Positions 1 through 6,290 of a DNA stretch of 18,143 nt are shown piece after piece. Origin of the DNA: Acidimicrobiaceae bacterium. Lineage in GTDB: Bacteria > Actinomycetota > Acidimicrobiia > Acidimicrobiales > Bog-793. Where the stretch lies: contig JAODBN010000001.1 of the NCBI GenBank assembly GCA_025463965.1, positions 1 to 18,143 of the forward strand. The letters are read 5' to 3'. The position numbers and the translations under genes are program-made. The notes under the pieces are model-generated. The model saw only the letters and a list, made by a program, of their open reading frames with translations. It was not told the DNA's origin and did not search any database. The stretch's first letter is position 1, and every line of letters begins with the position of its first letter.

Positions 1-108
1 AAGATCCTCATGGAGGGCCGGGAGCTGAAGACGATCGACGAGGAGAACGTGCTGAAAGAGGCCAACGCCGCCTTCGCTCGGGTCCTCGGCGACATCGGGG
101 GCGCCTGA
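1..108 (+). CDS. C-terminal end of a probable amidohydrolase-family protein (partial)
   Basis: An open frame enters at base 1 and ends at TGA 106-108, giving the last 35 residues of a protein whose start lies left of the window. The tail contains an EGRELKTIDEENVLKEA-like stretch. This resembles the end of metal-dependent amidohydrolases (cytosine deaminase / chlorohydrolase type), where a short strand-turn 'DGR' segment is followed by 'vdeeaVLaEA' and a closing helix. No catalytic residues are visible in so short a piece, so the family call rests on this C-terminal pattern only. It converges on the minus-strand enolase-superfamily gene. If it is an amidohydrolase, C-N hydrolysis would fit the amide/amine theme of the window, but co-regulation cannot be shown. 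Confidence 0.5.
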   Translation, partial: KILMEGRELKTIDEENVLKEANAAFARVLGDIGGA

Positions 109-255
109 TCGCTGGTCTCGGCGGGGACATTCTGGCGGCGCCCCTGATGGCGCAGGTGTCGCACTTCACAAGTCTCCTGCCAAGAATGACGTGAAGAAGC
201 GGCCACCTTCGAGCAGTAGCGGAGCGAAATTCACCTGCCACGCCAGTGAGGGTCC

Positions 256-280
256 GAAGCATCCGGCGTGCGGATGGTTC
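256..280. terminator. Possible bidirectional stem-loop between convergent genes
   Basis: CATCCG (260-265) and CGGATG (271-276) form a perfect 6-bp stem around a 5-base loop. After one G/G mismatch it is extended by GAA (256-258) pairing with TTC (278-280). It lies about 150 bp past the plus-strand stop at 108 and 65 bp past the minus-strand stop at 345, where a shared terminator would be expected. There is no T-tract on either side, so a classical intrinsic terminator is not shown. The rest of 109-344 holds no convincing gene. Confidence 0.35.
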
Positions 281-344
281 CCTGATGATCCCGAGTGCGC
301 GCATGTGCTGCATTCGTCGTCCATCTGGTCGATGAGGGACGGAC

Positions 345-1508
345 CTACGGGCGGAAGTCTTTGCCGAAGACGAGGTCGGCGTAGTTGCCGTTCGGGACCA
401 TTTGGCCTGGCGGCACGAGATACCTAGACACCGTCTCTGGCCGCAGGTCGATGCCGAGACCGGGGGCGTCTGACAGCTGCAGACGCCCGTCGAGTATCGA
501 CAGCGGGGTCGTGGTGAGCTCGTCGATGAACGGATTGCCAGTACGGTCAACTTCGACCATCTCCCCGTTATCCAGAGCTGCGACGACATGAGCGTTCGCG
601 ATGAGGGCGACGGCGTCATTCCACGTGTGCGTGACAATGCCGACGCCGTACGACGCGGCGAGCTTTCCGATCTTGAAGGCTTCGCTGACGCCGCCGGTCC
701 GAGAGGCGTCCGGTTGGGCGATGTCTACCGCTCCGGTTCGAAAGAGCTCAGCGAAGCCCTGCACGCCGAACTCGTTCTCCCCTGCGGCAACGGGCACGAT
801 CCCTGCTTGTCGCAGGAGGGCGTAGGTCTCCACCTCCTCTGGAGGGAACGGCTCCTCGAACCAAGCGACGTCGTGGTCAGCGAGAAAGCGAGAGAACTCG
901 AGCGCCTCCTCGAGTGAGTATTGATGGGTCCCGTCGACGGCGATCCGGCCATTGCCAGCCAGTTCCGCGCTGAGCGCGAGGACGGCGGCTCGGTCGTACT
1001 CCGGGTCTCGTCCGAGCCGCATCTTCATCGTCTTGAACCCATCGGCGATGTGCTTTCCGGCTTCGGCCCTGAGCATTGCGAGGTCGTCTTGCCACAACAG
1101 ACCGCTCGCGTACGCCGTGACCCATGGCTTCGAGCCGCCGAGGACCCGATACAGGGGCTGGCCAAGCTCTTTGCCCCGGATGTCCCACAGTGCGATGTCG
1201 ATCGCCCCGAGCGCGGATATCGCGACGCCCTTGCGACCGTACCAGCGGGTCAGGCCGTACATCATCGACCACAGGCTCTCGATGTCAGACGGGTTCTCTC
1301 CGACCAGGTAAGGCTTCAGGTGCCCCTCGATGATCACTCGGAGCAGGTCCGGATGTGTGTAGGCGGAGCCCCATCCCGACACACCGTCGTCGGTCACCAC
1401 CTCGACGAGTGAAGTCAGGCGGGCATTGGTGGTTCCCTCGGCGCAGACAAATCCCTCGCCCTCATAGTCGTAGTGCAGGTTCAGTACCCTGACATCGCTA
1501 ATCAGCAC
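345..1508 (-). CDS. Enolase-superfamily enzyme, mandelate racemase subgroup (dehydratase/racemase/epimerase)
   Basis: A 387-residue protein, the usual length for the family. It has an N-terminal capping domain and a C-terminal TIM barrel. Aligned to mandelate racemase, metal ligands are D192 (VDGT), E218 (WFEEP) and E244 (AGENE). The His-Asp dyad is H294 (VTHTW) with D267 (QPDAS), and E319 matches the late acid of MR. The strand-2 motif is K162-M-R164 instead of KxK, so the position of the usual second general base is Arg. Family members abstract the alpha-proton of a carboxylate and then dehydrate, racemise or isomerise it. The GTG start at 1508 is chosen because GAGAGGG lies just upstream. 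An in-frame extension to 1688 would overlap the dioxygenase gene. It sits 80 bp downstream of that gene on the same strand. The substrate is not predictable; an acid-sugar or hydroxy-acid dehydratase is the best guess. Confidence 0.92.
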   Translation of the reverse strand: MLISDVRVLNLHYDYEGEGFVCAEGTTNARLTSLVEVVTDDGVSGWGSAYTHPDLLRVIIEGHLKPYLVGENPSDIESLWSMMYGLTRWYGRKGVAISALGAIDIALWDIRGKELGQPLYRVLGGSKPWVTAYASGLLWQDDLAMLRAEAGKHIADGFKTMKMRLGRDPEYDRAAVLALSAELAGNGRIAVDGTHQYSLEEALEFSRFLADHDVAWFEEPFPPEEVETYALLRQAGIVPVAAGENEFGVQGFAELFRTGAVDIAQPDASRTGGVSEAFKIGKLAASYGVGIVTHTWNDAVALIANAHVVAALDNGEMVEVDRTGNPFIDELTTTPLSILDGRLQLSDAPGLGIDLRPETVSRYLVPPGQMVPNGNYADLVFGKDFRP

Positions 1509-1588
1509 GCGAGACCCTCTCGATCGGTAGGCGTATCCGTGGCATGCCGTGTGGGGCAACCGTTGCTGGGTGGAGTCGGAACGAGCAA

Positions 1589-2563
1589 CTACGCGCACAT
1601 CTCGTCGTTTGCCCCCCACCGGAAGAAGTCCGAGGGGTCCACTCCCGCCTGCAGGCGTCGACGTGCGGTCTGCCATAGCTCCGACCACCGAGCGGGGTCC
1701 CGCAGCTCGAGCTCGGGGTCCCGTCGACTCCGGGCGACAAAGTCGGGGAACAGCGATCGCCCGGTCGCTTGGCCGATCGGGTTGTAGCGAAGGTCGAGAC
1801 TGATTCTCAGCTGGTCGGCCGTCTGGTTCGGAAAGGAGGAGTGGATCGTCCGCTTGTGCATGAAGAGCACGGAGCCCGGCTGCATCTCGAGTGGGGTGGC
1901 CGGCGATCCACCGAGAGAGCTAATTACCCGCTTTGGGATTGCGTATCCCTCCGGGCACGAGCAGTGGCGGAGTAGATCCTGTCGGTGTGAGCGCGGGATC
2001 ACCTCAAGGCATCCGCTCTCGATGGTGGCCGGGGTCAGCGGCGCCCACACCGTGAGGATGTTGGCTTCGTCGGCATCTGCAGTCGTCACTCCGTTGTCCT
2101 GATGCCACGGCACCGTGCCGACCAGCGAGTTGGTCACGTTCTCTGGGAGCGTTCCTTCTGGCAGCTTGAGCCGCACGTGCTGGACGGGGTTCGAGGAGAT
2201 CTCTGGGCCGATGATTCTCTCGACGCAATCGAGCAACGCAGTGTGCGTCAGGAACGCGAAGAGCGATGGCCCGGTATTGATCGGAACGTCATCGGCAACG
2301 GCGACACCGGTAGGAAAGCTCATGTCGAAGTACTGGCTGTAAATCTTGCCCGTCTGACCCGAGAGTCCGATCAGTCGGGCAAAGGGGTCCCGACCAGCCA
2401 TTGCGTCGAGCGTCGGCTTACGCTCTTTCTCCCTCTCGACAAGGCTGACAGCGATCTCGCCGAGCTCTTGCAGGATGTCCGAGATGATCGCCTCGGGAAT
2501 CACGTCGGACAGGACGACGTAGCCCTCGTCCTGGAACTGTCCCAACTGAGCGTCCGTCAACAT
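1589..2563 (-). CDS. Phytanoyl-CoA dioxygenase (PhyH) family Fe(II)/2-oxoglutarate-dependent oxygenase
   Basis: A 324-residue cytoplasmic protein. The iron-binding facial triad is readable as H154-x-D156 (PWHQD) and a distal histidine, most likely H241 (TIHSSFPN). R253 in 'QLRISLDLRY' is well placed to bind the 2-oxoglutarate carboxylate. The N-terminal 'FQDEGYVVLSDVI' is typical of PhyH proteins. The family couples 2-oxoglutarate decarboxylation to hydroxylation of diverse substrates, including lipids, phosphonates, N-methyl compounds and natural products, so the substrate here is unknown. The ATG at 2563 has a very strong GAGGAGGAG ribosome site about 7 bases upstream. It is the first gene of a minus-strand pair with the enolase-superfamily gene and is divergent from the IclR regulator. 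Confidence 0.92.
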   Translation of the reverse strand: MLTDAQLGQFQDEGYVVLSDVIPEAIISDILQELGEIAVSLVEREKERKPTLDAMAGRDPFARLIGLSGQTGKIYSQYFDMSFPTGVAVADDVPINTGPSLFAFLTHTALLDCVERIIGPEISSNPVQHVRLKLPEGTLPENVTNSLVGTVPWHQDNGVTTADADEANILTVWAPLTPATIESGCLEVIPRSHRQDLLRHCSCPEGYAIPKRVISSLGGSPATPLEMQPGSVLFMHKRTIHSSFPNQTADQLRISLDLRYNPIGQATGRSLFPDFVARSRRDPELELRDPARWSELWQTARRRLQAGVDPSDFFRWGANDEMCA

Positions 2564-2708
2564 GACGTCGTCTCCTCCTCATGACCCCGCCGCCTCCGCA
2601 TCAATCGGTGGTCTGCGGTTCATCTCGGCGCGGAATCTGTAGGCGCTTCGGCCAACGCCGGAAGGCCTCAACGCCCGTAATGACCGACCAGCCGAAAGGT
2701 GAGGTACT

Positions 2709-2735
2709 GTTCCACTGGATGGACCAGTCCATCCA
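2709..2735. promoter_or_regulatory. Putative IclR-type operator (perfect 20-bp palindrome plus shared box)
   Basis: TGGATGGAC-CA-GTCCATCCA (2716-2735) is a perfect 9-bp inverted repeat with a 2-base centre. Overlapping it, 2709-2725 reads GTTCCACTGGATGGACC, an imperfect form of the GTTCCA-n-TGGAAC type of box I associate with IclR-family regulators. The 20 bases from 2709 match 4059-4078 upstream of the nine-gene operon at 17 positions. Position between divergent promoters, next to an IclR gene, makes this the prime candidate operator. Binding is inferred. Confidence 0.65.
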
Positions 2736-2805
2736 TCTGATGGCATTAGCAGACTGTGGCACGGAAGCCACGCGCTGTCAATCGACGGTAATGAGCTCGG
2801 TCAGG

Positions 2806-2823
2806 GTGGTGACCGGCGACCAC
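2806..2823. promoter_or_regulatory. Inverted repeat GTGGT-N8-ACCAC
   Basis: GTGGT (2806-2810) and ACCAC (2819-2823) flank an 8-base GACCGGCG centre. The same half-sites with a 6-base centre occur at 4007-4022, and both copies are followed by GG. This could be a second operator, or a structure in the IclR leader. The differing spacer lowers confidence. Confidence 0.3.
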
Positions 2824-2992
2824 GGTGAGAGGCACGGCGTAGCCCACTTCGAATTGCAAAACACCAGGTCAGGTGGCTCCATGAGGCGAACTCGGTCGCT
2901 CGGAAAGAGAGTCGGTTCCTTCTGCTTGCGCCGTCGCGCCAGCTATCGTGAACGGGAGTTCCCTCGAGTCGATGCCACGGAAGGTACGGACA

Positions 2993-3838
2993 ATGACGTC
3001 CAAAGCAACGGCGGCGGCGGCGCCCAAGAGCGGTGGAGCCGCCCGTGCACATCCGCAGCCTGTAGAGCTCGAGGAGGAGTCAAGCTCGTCCTCTGCCGCG
3101 CGCTCGGTGGAGCGGGTGTGCGACATCTTCGATCGACTCCAGGACGCTCCCTCGGGCCTGACGCTCACTGATCTCGCTGAGAAGACCGGGCTCGCGAAAA
3201 GTACTGCCTATCGCTATGTGATCGGCCTTGCGTCTCGCGATTACGTCGAACGCGACGCTGACAGCAACCTTGTGCGTCTCGGCAGAGCCTTCCACCCGAA
3301 GCCCGAACGGCGCATCGATGAATTTGTCGCGATGGCCCGGCCACTTATGGAGCTGGCGGCAGAGCAGTCCGAAGAGACATTGAACCTCGGGATGCTCGAC
3401 GGTAGTCAGTACGTTCACGTCCTGGTCATCGAGAGCAGCCAGATCATGCGGCTCGCGGCGAGAGTCGGCGAGCATGGGCTGATCCATTCCACAGCGATTG
3501 GCAAAGTCATCGCGACCCAGATGAGCGAAGAGAGCCTGACCTCGATTCTGCAGTCGGAGGGGCTGCCCTCCTTCACCAAACGGACGATCACTTCTCTCGA
3601 CGTGTTCCGCCAGGAAATCACCCGCGTCCGACGTCAAGGGTTCGCACTAGACGACTGTGAAAATCAGGAGGACGGCCGCTGCATCGCAGTCCCCGTGAGC
3701 GGGCCTCCAATACCGATGGGCATCAGCATCAGCGCGCCGGTGCGACGCTTTCCGAAGGGCCGCGTGCCGGAGTTCGCCAATCTGTTGCTTCGTACGGCAG
3801 AGATGCTCGAAGCGGAGTACCGCGAGATTCATCACTAG
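2993..3838 (+). CDS. IclR-family transcriptional regulator
   Basis: A 281-residue protein with an N-terminal winged helix-turn-helix at about residues 38-100. It includes 'LTLTDLAEKTGLAKSTAYRYV', the usual IclR HTH pattern. The C-terminal effector-binding domain carries the hallmark 'GFALDDCENQEDGRCIAVPV' at 216-235. Residues 1-35 form a low-complexity Ala/Ser/Glu-rich tail. IclR proteins are dimeric repressors or activators that sense small carboxylates or aromatics and usually control adjacent catabolic genes. The ATG at 2993 is preferred because GGAAGG lies 8 bases upstream. In-frame GTG 2948 and ATG 2972 lack a good site. It is divergent from the PhyH/enolase pair and lies upstream of the nine-gene operon, and the putative operator box occurs in front of both. 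The ligand is unknown; the transported compound or a pathway intermediate is likely. Confidence 0.93.
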   Translation: MTSKATAAAAPKSGGAARAHPQPVELEEESSSSSAARSVERVCDIFDRLQDAPSGLTLTDLAEKTGLAKSTAYRYVIGLASRDYVERDADSNLVRLGRAFHPKPERRIDEFVAMARPLMELAAEQSEETLNLGMLDGSQYVHVLVIESSQIMRLAARVGEHGLIHSTAIGKVIATQMSEESLTSILQSEGLPSFTKRTITSLDVFRQEITRVRRQGFALDDCENQEDGRCIAVPVSGPPIPMGISISAPVRRFPKGRVPEFANLLLRTAEMLEAEYREIHH

Positions 3839-3845
3839 AGCCCCA

Positions 3846-3890
3846 GCCCGAATGCGGGCGTCAGGCACCCTCCAGGGACGTCGGGGTCCC
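3846..3890 (+). terminator. Tandem stem-loops after the IclR gene
   Basis: GCCCG-AATG-CGGGC (3846-3859) begins 8 bases after the IclR stop codon and forms a perfect 5-bp GC stem with a tetraloop. A second perfect stem, GGGAC-N6-GTCCC, follows at 3875-3890. No T-run follows either, as is common in high-GC actinobacteria. They plausibly end IclR transcription before the operon promoter. Confidence 0.45.
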
Positions 3891-4006
3891 GTGCGGCATG
3901 AGGAACAGTCAGGACGTCTGATCGGCGATTCACGCGACTTGCCGATCGCCACCCTCTGATTCGCCGGGCCTCACCCGCGAACCTGCCTCCTGTTGGCCTT
4001 GTCACT

Positions 4007-4022
4007 GTGGTCAACGGACCAC
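4007..4022. promoter_or_regulatory. Inverted repeat GTGGTC-N4-GACCAC
   Basis: A perfect 6-bp inverted repeat around AACG. It includes TCAACGGACCA, repeated 55 bp downstream inside the second IclR-type box. The GTGGT/ACCAC half-sites also occur at 2806-2823. It is a candidate accessory operator for the operon. Confidence 0.4.
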
Positions 4023-4058
4023 GGCCAAAGCGCCATCCCTCTCGTAAAACGGCCAAAC

Positions 4059-4078
4059 GTTCCACTCAACGGACCAGT
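4059..4078. promoter_or_regulatory. Second copy of the IclR-type box
   Basis: GTTCCACT-CAAC-GGACCAGT matches 2709-2728 at 17 of 20 bases: both read GTTCCACTnnAnGGACCAGT. It lies about 280 bp upstream of the first gene of the nine-gene operon. The flanking palindrome of the first copy is not kept here; only the CAAC/GTTG outer arms pair. A shared regulator, most simply the IclR protein encoded between the two copies, is inferred. Confidence 0.55.
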
Positions 4079-4143
4079 TGTTGGCTCTTAGTCGTGAATC
4101 TGCCGCATCTCGTCAACTCATGATTGACATCGCCAGCTAGGAG

Positions 4144-4165
4144 TGGCACAGTCGCCCCTGTGCCA
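4144..4165 (+). other. Perfect 8-bp inverted repeat / leader hairpin
   Basis: TGGCACAG and CTGTGCCA pair perfectly around the 6-base loop TCGCCC. It lies about 190 bases upstream of the aminotransferase start. It could be a protein operator or an RNA hairpin in the leader. No T-tract follows, so a simple terminator is unlikely. Confidence 0.45.
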
Positions 4166-4356
4166 GACACCGGATCGGTGATTCCAGCGACTGAAACCGC
4201 TCTGCACTGGAAACGAGGGGGCGTGCTTCCCCGCGGTTCCGAGAGCGAGAGGTCTATGCCCGGGCGGGCTGCTAGTTCGAGACGTAGGCGCGCAGCTGGT
4301 GCAGTCGGTGAAACCCAGGCGGCTGAGCGCATCGCGAGCGAGTGCGGAAGGCTTAG

Positions 4357-5700
4357 ATGAACCGTACTTTCATTGGCTCTGCTCGTGAGCACGAGCGCTC
4401 GCTTGCTTCTCTCGCCGGTGGCGTCGCGACTGCGATCCGGGCGGCTCAGAGGCCGGTCCCAGTCTCTTTCGTGGGCGGCAGCGGACCTCGCCTGACTGAC
4501 ATCGATGGCAATGAGTACGTCGACTTCGCGCTGGCATACGGGCCGATGCTGCTCGGTCATTCACCAGCGGCGGTCATCGAAGCCGTCCATCGTCAGCTCG
4601 ACAGGGGACTCGGCTACGGCGCCTCGCACCCCATCGAGCCGGCCCTGGCCGAGGCAGTGTGTCGGACCGTGCCTAGCGCGGAGCTCTGCGCCTTCAGCAA
4701 CACCGGCAGCGAGGCGGTGCATGCCGCGATACGGATCGCGAGGGCCGCCACCGGCAGGCGTCGGGTGATCAAGTTCCAGGGCCACTACCACGGGTGGCTC
4801 GATCCGTTGCACATAGGGGTGGGAGCGTCGCTCGACCCGCGAGAGCCAGGTACGGCCGGTCAAGACCCGCAAGCATCGGCGTCAATCGACGTCTGCGCCT
4901 GGAACGACGTCGACGCGCTCCGCCAGCTGCTTGACAGCGAGGTCGCGGCCGTGATCATGGAGCCGGTCGCAGTCAACCGCGGTTGCCTGTCCCCTGCGCC
5001 GGGCTACCTCGAGGCGGTGCAGGAGCTCACTTCGGCCGCGGGGGCGCTGTTGATCTTCGACGAGGTGATCACCGGCTTTCGCCTTGCGCTCGGCGGCGCC
5101 CAACAGCGCCTTGGCGTGACCCCGGACATGACGATCCTCGGTAAAGCAATGGGCGGCGGGTTCCCGATCAGCGCGGTCTGCGGGCGGGCCGACGTGATGT
5201 CGGAGGTCGCCTCAGGGCGCGTGAGCCATATGGGAACGTTCAACGCCAATCCCATCTGCGGGGCGGCTGCCCTCGCGGCCATCGAGACCTACGAGCGAAA
5301 TGCCGAAGAGATCTATCCGGGACTCGACGAGGCCGGCTTCGCGCTTGCCAGCGCGTACCGGGAGGCGGCCGCAGCGGCGGGCGTCCCACTTCAGGTGAAC
5401 CAGCTCGGGGCCGCGGGGTACGCCTACGTCGCCACGCAGCCGGTCTCCTCCTACGAGGACACTCTCACAGCGGACCCAGGCGCCTACGTCCGCCTGTCCG
5501 AGCTCCTACTCGAAGAGGGAATCCATGTCATCCCTCGGGGGATCCTCTACACCTCGACGACTCATACGGATCGGGAGGTCAAGGAGCTTGAAGGCGCGTT
5601 GGATAGAGCCATGGGGCGTCTCGCGTCCGAACTCGCGAGCCAAGAAGCGCCGAGTGCACTGCACGATGACGAAGGGCAGTCGGGACAACCGGCTTCCTAG
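4357..5700 (+). CDS. Class III PLP-dependent aminotransferase, GSA-aminomutase-like
   Basis: A 447-residue fold-type I PLP enzyme. Visible family features are 'GGSGPRLTDIDGNEYVDF' near 40-57, the phosphate-binding NTGSEA (115-120), 'GHYHGW' (142-147), FDEVITGFR with D235 contacting the PLP ring nitrogen, and K263 in 'ILGKAMGGGFP' as the Schiff-base lysine. The layout is closest to glutamate-1-semialdehyde 2,1-aminomutase (HemL) and related omega-aminotransferases. A heme role is unlikely in a transporter-linked catabolic operon, so transamination of an imported or released amine or amino acid is inferred. The ATG at 4357 has GGAAGG 5 bases upstream. The final 20 or so residues are a polar, probably disordered tail. 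It is the first gene of the nine-gene plus-strand operon, 78 bp before the VOC gene. Confidence 0.92.
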   Translation: MNRTFIGSAREHERSLASLAGGVATAIRAAQRPVPVSFVGGSGPRLTDIDGNEYVDFALAYGPMLLGHSPAAVIEAVHRQLDRGLGYGASHPIEPALAEAVCRTVPSAELCAFSNTGSEAVHAAIRIARAATGRRRVIKFQGHYHGWLDPLHIGVGASLDPREPGTAGQDPQASASIDVCAWNDVDALRQLLDSEVAAVIMEPVAVNRGCLSPAPGYLEAVQELTSAAGALLIFDEVITGFRLALGGAQQRLGVTPDMTILGKAMGGGFPISAVCGRADVMSEVASGRVSHMGTFNANPICGAAALAAIETYERNAEEIYPGLDEAGFALASAYREAAAAAGVPLQVNQLGAAGYAYVATQPVSSYEDTLTADPGAYVRLSELLLEEGIHVIPRGILYTSTTHTDREVKELEGALDRAMGRLASELASQEAPSALHDDEGQSGQPAS

Positions 5701-5778
5701 ATCGAAGCCCGTTCTCGAAGACGCGCCCGGGCGGCCGAGTTGGGACAGCTTCAGCATCCAAAAGAGGAAGACGAGTCA

Positions 5779-6249
5779 GTGATTCTCGGAGTGGGGCACT
5801 TCTCATTCTCGGTATCGAACGCCGGAGCGGCTGCGTCCTGGTACACGGCTGCCCTGGGTTTCGAGCAGATCTACTCACAACGTCAGGAGAACGCGTACAC
5901 GCGGCGTCTGCTCGGGGTCCCGGACGCCGTCATCGACGTTGCGCTGATGCGGATCCCGGGCCCGGAGAACGGTCATTGGCCGCTCCTGGAATTGATCTCC
6001 TACGTCTCCCCACCGCTCACCGGAGGCACAGTGCGCCCGGGAATGACGAGCTTTGCCCATCTGTCTTTGTTGGTCGACGACTTGGAGCACGAGTTCCGCC
6101 GTCTCAGTGCGCTCAATGTCTCGTTCACGAGTCCACCGGTAGCGATCACGGCGGGAGTGAATCACGGCGGCCTGATCTGTTACCTCAATGATCCCGATGG
6201 CAACACCCTTGAGCTCTTCCAGGCACCGAAGGTAGCGAGCACCGTTTGA
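5779..6249 (+). CDS. VOC-superfamily (glyoxalase/extradiol dioxygenase-like) protein
   Basis: A 156-residue protein with two beta-alpha-beta-beta-beta modules: about 1-75 starting 'GVGHFSFSV', and 90-148 starting 'SFAHLSLLVDD' and ending 'DPDGNTLELFQ'. Candidate metal ligands are H7, E71, H94 and E145, the H/E/H/E arrangement of metal-dependent VOC enzymes. Members include glyoxalase I, methylmalonyl-CoA epimerase, extradiol dioxygenases and lyases, and sequence alone does not decide which. The GTG at 5779 is chosen because GAGGAAG lies 8 bases upstream. A TTG at 5740 would add 13 residues with no family match. It is second in the operon, between the aminotransferase and the solute-binding protein. 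An epimerase or lyase step on a pathway intermediate is a guess. Confidence 0.85.
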   Translation: MILGVGHFSFSVSNAGAAASWYTAALGFEQIYSQRQENAYTRRLLGVPDAVIDVALMRIPGPENGHWPLLELISYVSPPLTGGTVRPGMTSFAHLSLLVDDLEHEFRRLSALNVSFTSPPVAITAGVNHGGLICYLNDPDGNTLELFQAPKVASTV

Positions 6250-6290
6250 TGATGCCAACCACACCAACTCGACGAGGGGAAAAAAAAAGA

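Larger units (their letters stand above)
2564..2992. promoter_or_regulatory. Divergent intergenic region between the PhyH operon and the IclR gene
   Basis: This 429-bp stretch has no convincing coding frame. It carries a perfect 20-bp palindrome (2716-2735), a second inverted repeat (2806-2823) and a 5-bp stem with 6-base loop (2756-2771). On the minus strand a TTGACA -35-like hexamer sits at 2781-2776, but the hexamer 17 bases downstream (CACAGT) is a poor -10, so promoter placement is only suggestive. If it is real, transcription toward the dioxygenase gene would start next to the palindrome, which would suit repression. Confidence 0.6.
3839..4356. promoter_or_regulatory. Regulatory region and leader of the nine-gene operon
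   Basis: This 518-bp stretch has no credible gene. In order it contains the two stem-loops after IclR, an inverted repeat (4007-4022), the second IclR-type box (4059-4078), a perfect 8-bp stem-loop (4144-4165) and a short inverted repeat GCCCG-GG-CGGGC (4258-4269). TCAACGGACCA occurs twice, at 4011-4021 and 4066-4076, 55 bp apart. ACGGCCAAA occurs at 4021-4029 and 4049-4057. No confident -35/-10 pair was found. If transcription starts near the box, the aminotransferase mRNA would have a long leader of roughly 200-280 bases. Confidence 0.6.

Noticed and set aside
8..637. 209-codon minus-strand frame across the amidohydrolase end and the convergent gap
   Set aside because: Overlaps two better-supported genes; the translation is Arg/Ser/Pro-rich with no recognisable motif.
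2756..2771. GTGGC-ACGGAA-GCCAC stem with a hexaloop having A1 and G4, as in ANTAR RNA targets
   Set aside because: ANTAR targets are paired hairpins next to a terminator. No matching partner hairpin was found nearby, and the stem is only 5 bp.
4230..4275. CCGAGAG followed by GCCCGGGC, recalling parts of the guanidine-I (ykkC) riboswitch
   Set aside because: The conserved upstream CTAGGGTTCCG element and the correct spacing are missing, and the order of elements does not fit. A covariance search would settle it.
4124..4360. 78-codon open frame with a TTG start whose TGA overlaps the aminotransferase ATG
   Set aside because: No ribosome site, Arg/Ser/Ala-rich low-complexity translation, and it covers the leader inverted repeats. 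Looks like a chance opening in GC-rich DNA.
4357..5700. Naming the aminotransferase hemL (glutamate-1-semialdehyde aminomutase)
   Set aside because: Sequence layout is GSA-AM-like, but the catabolic transporter operon argues against heme synthesis. Only the family level is supported.
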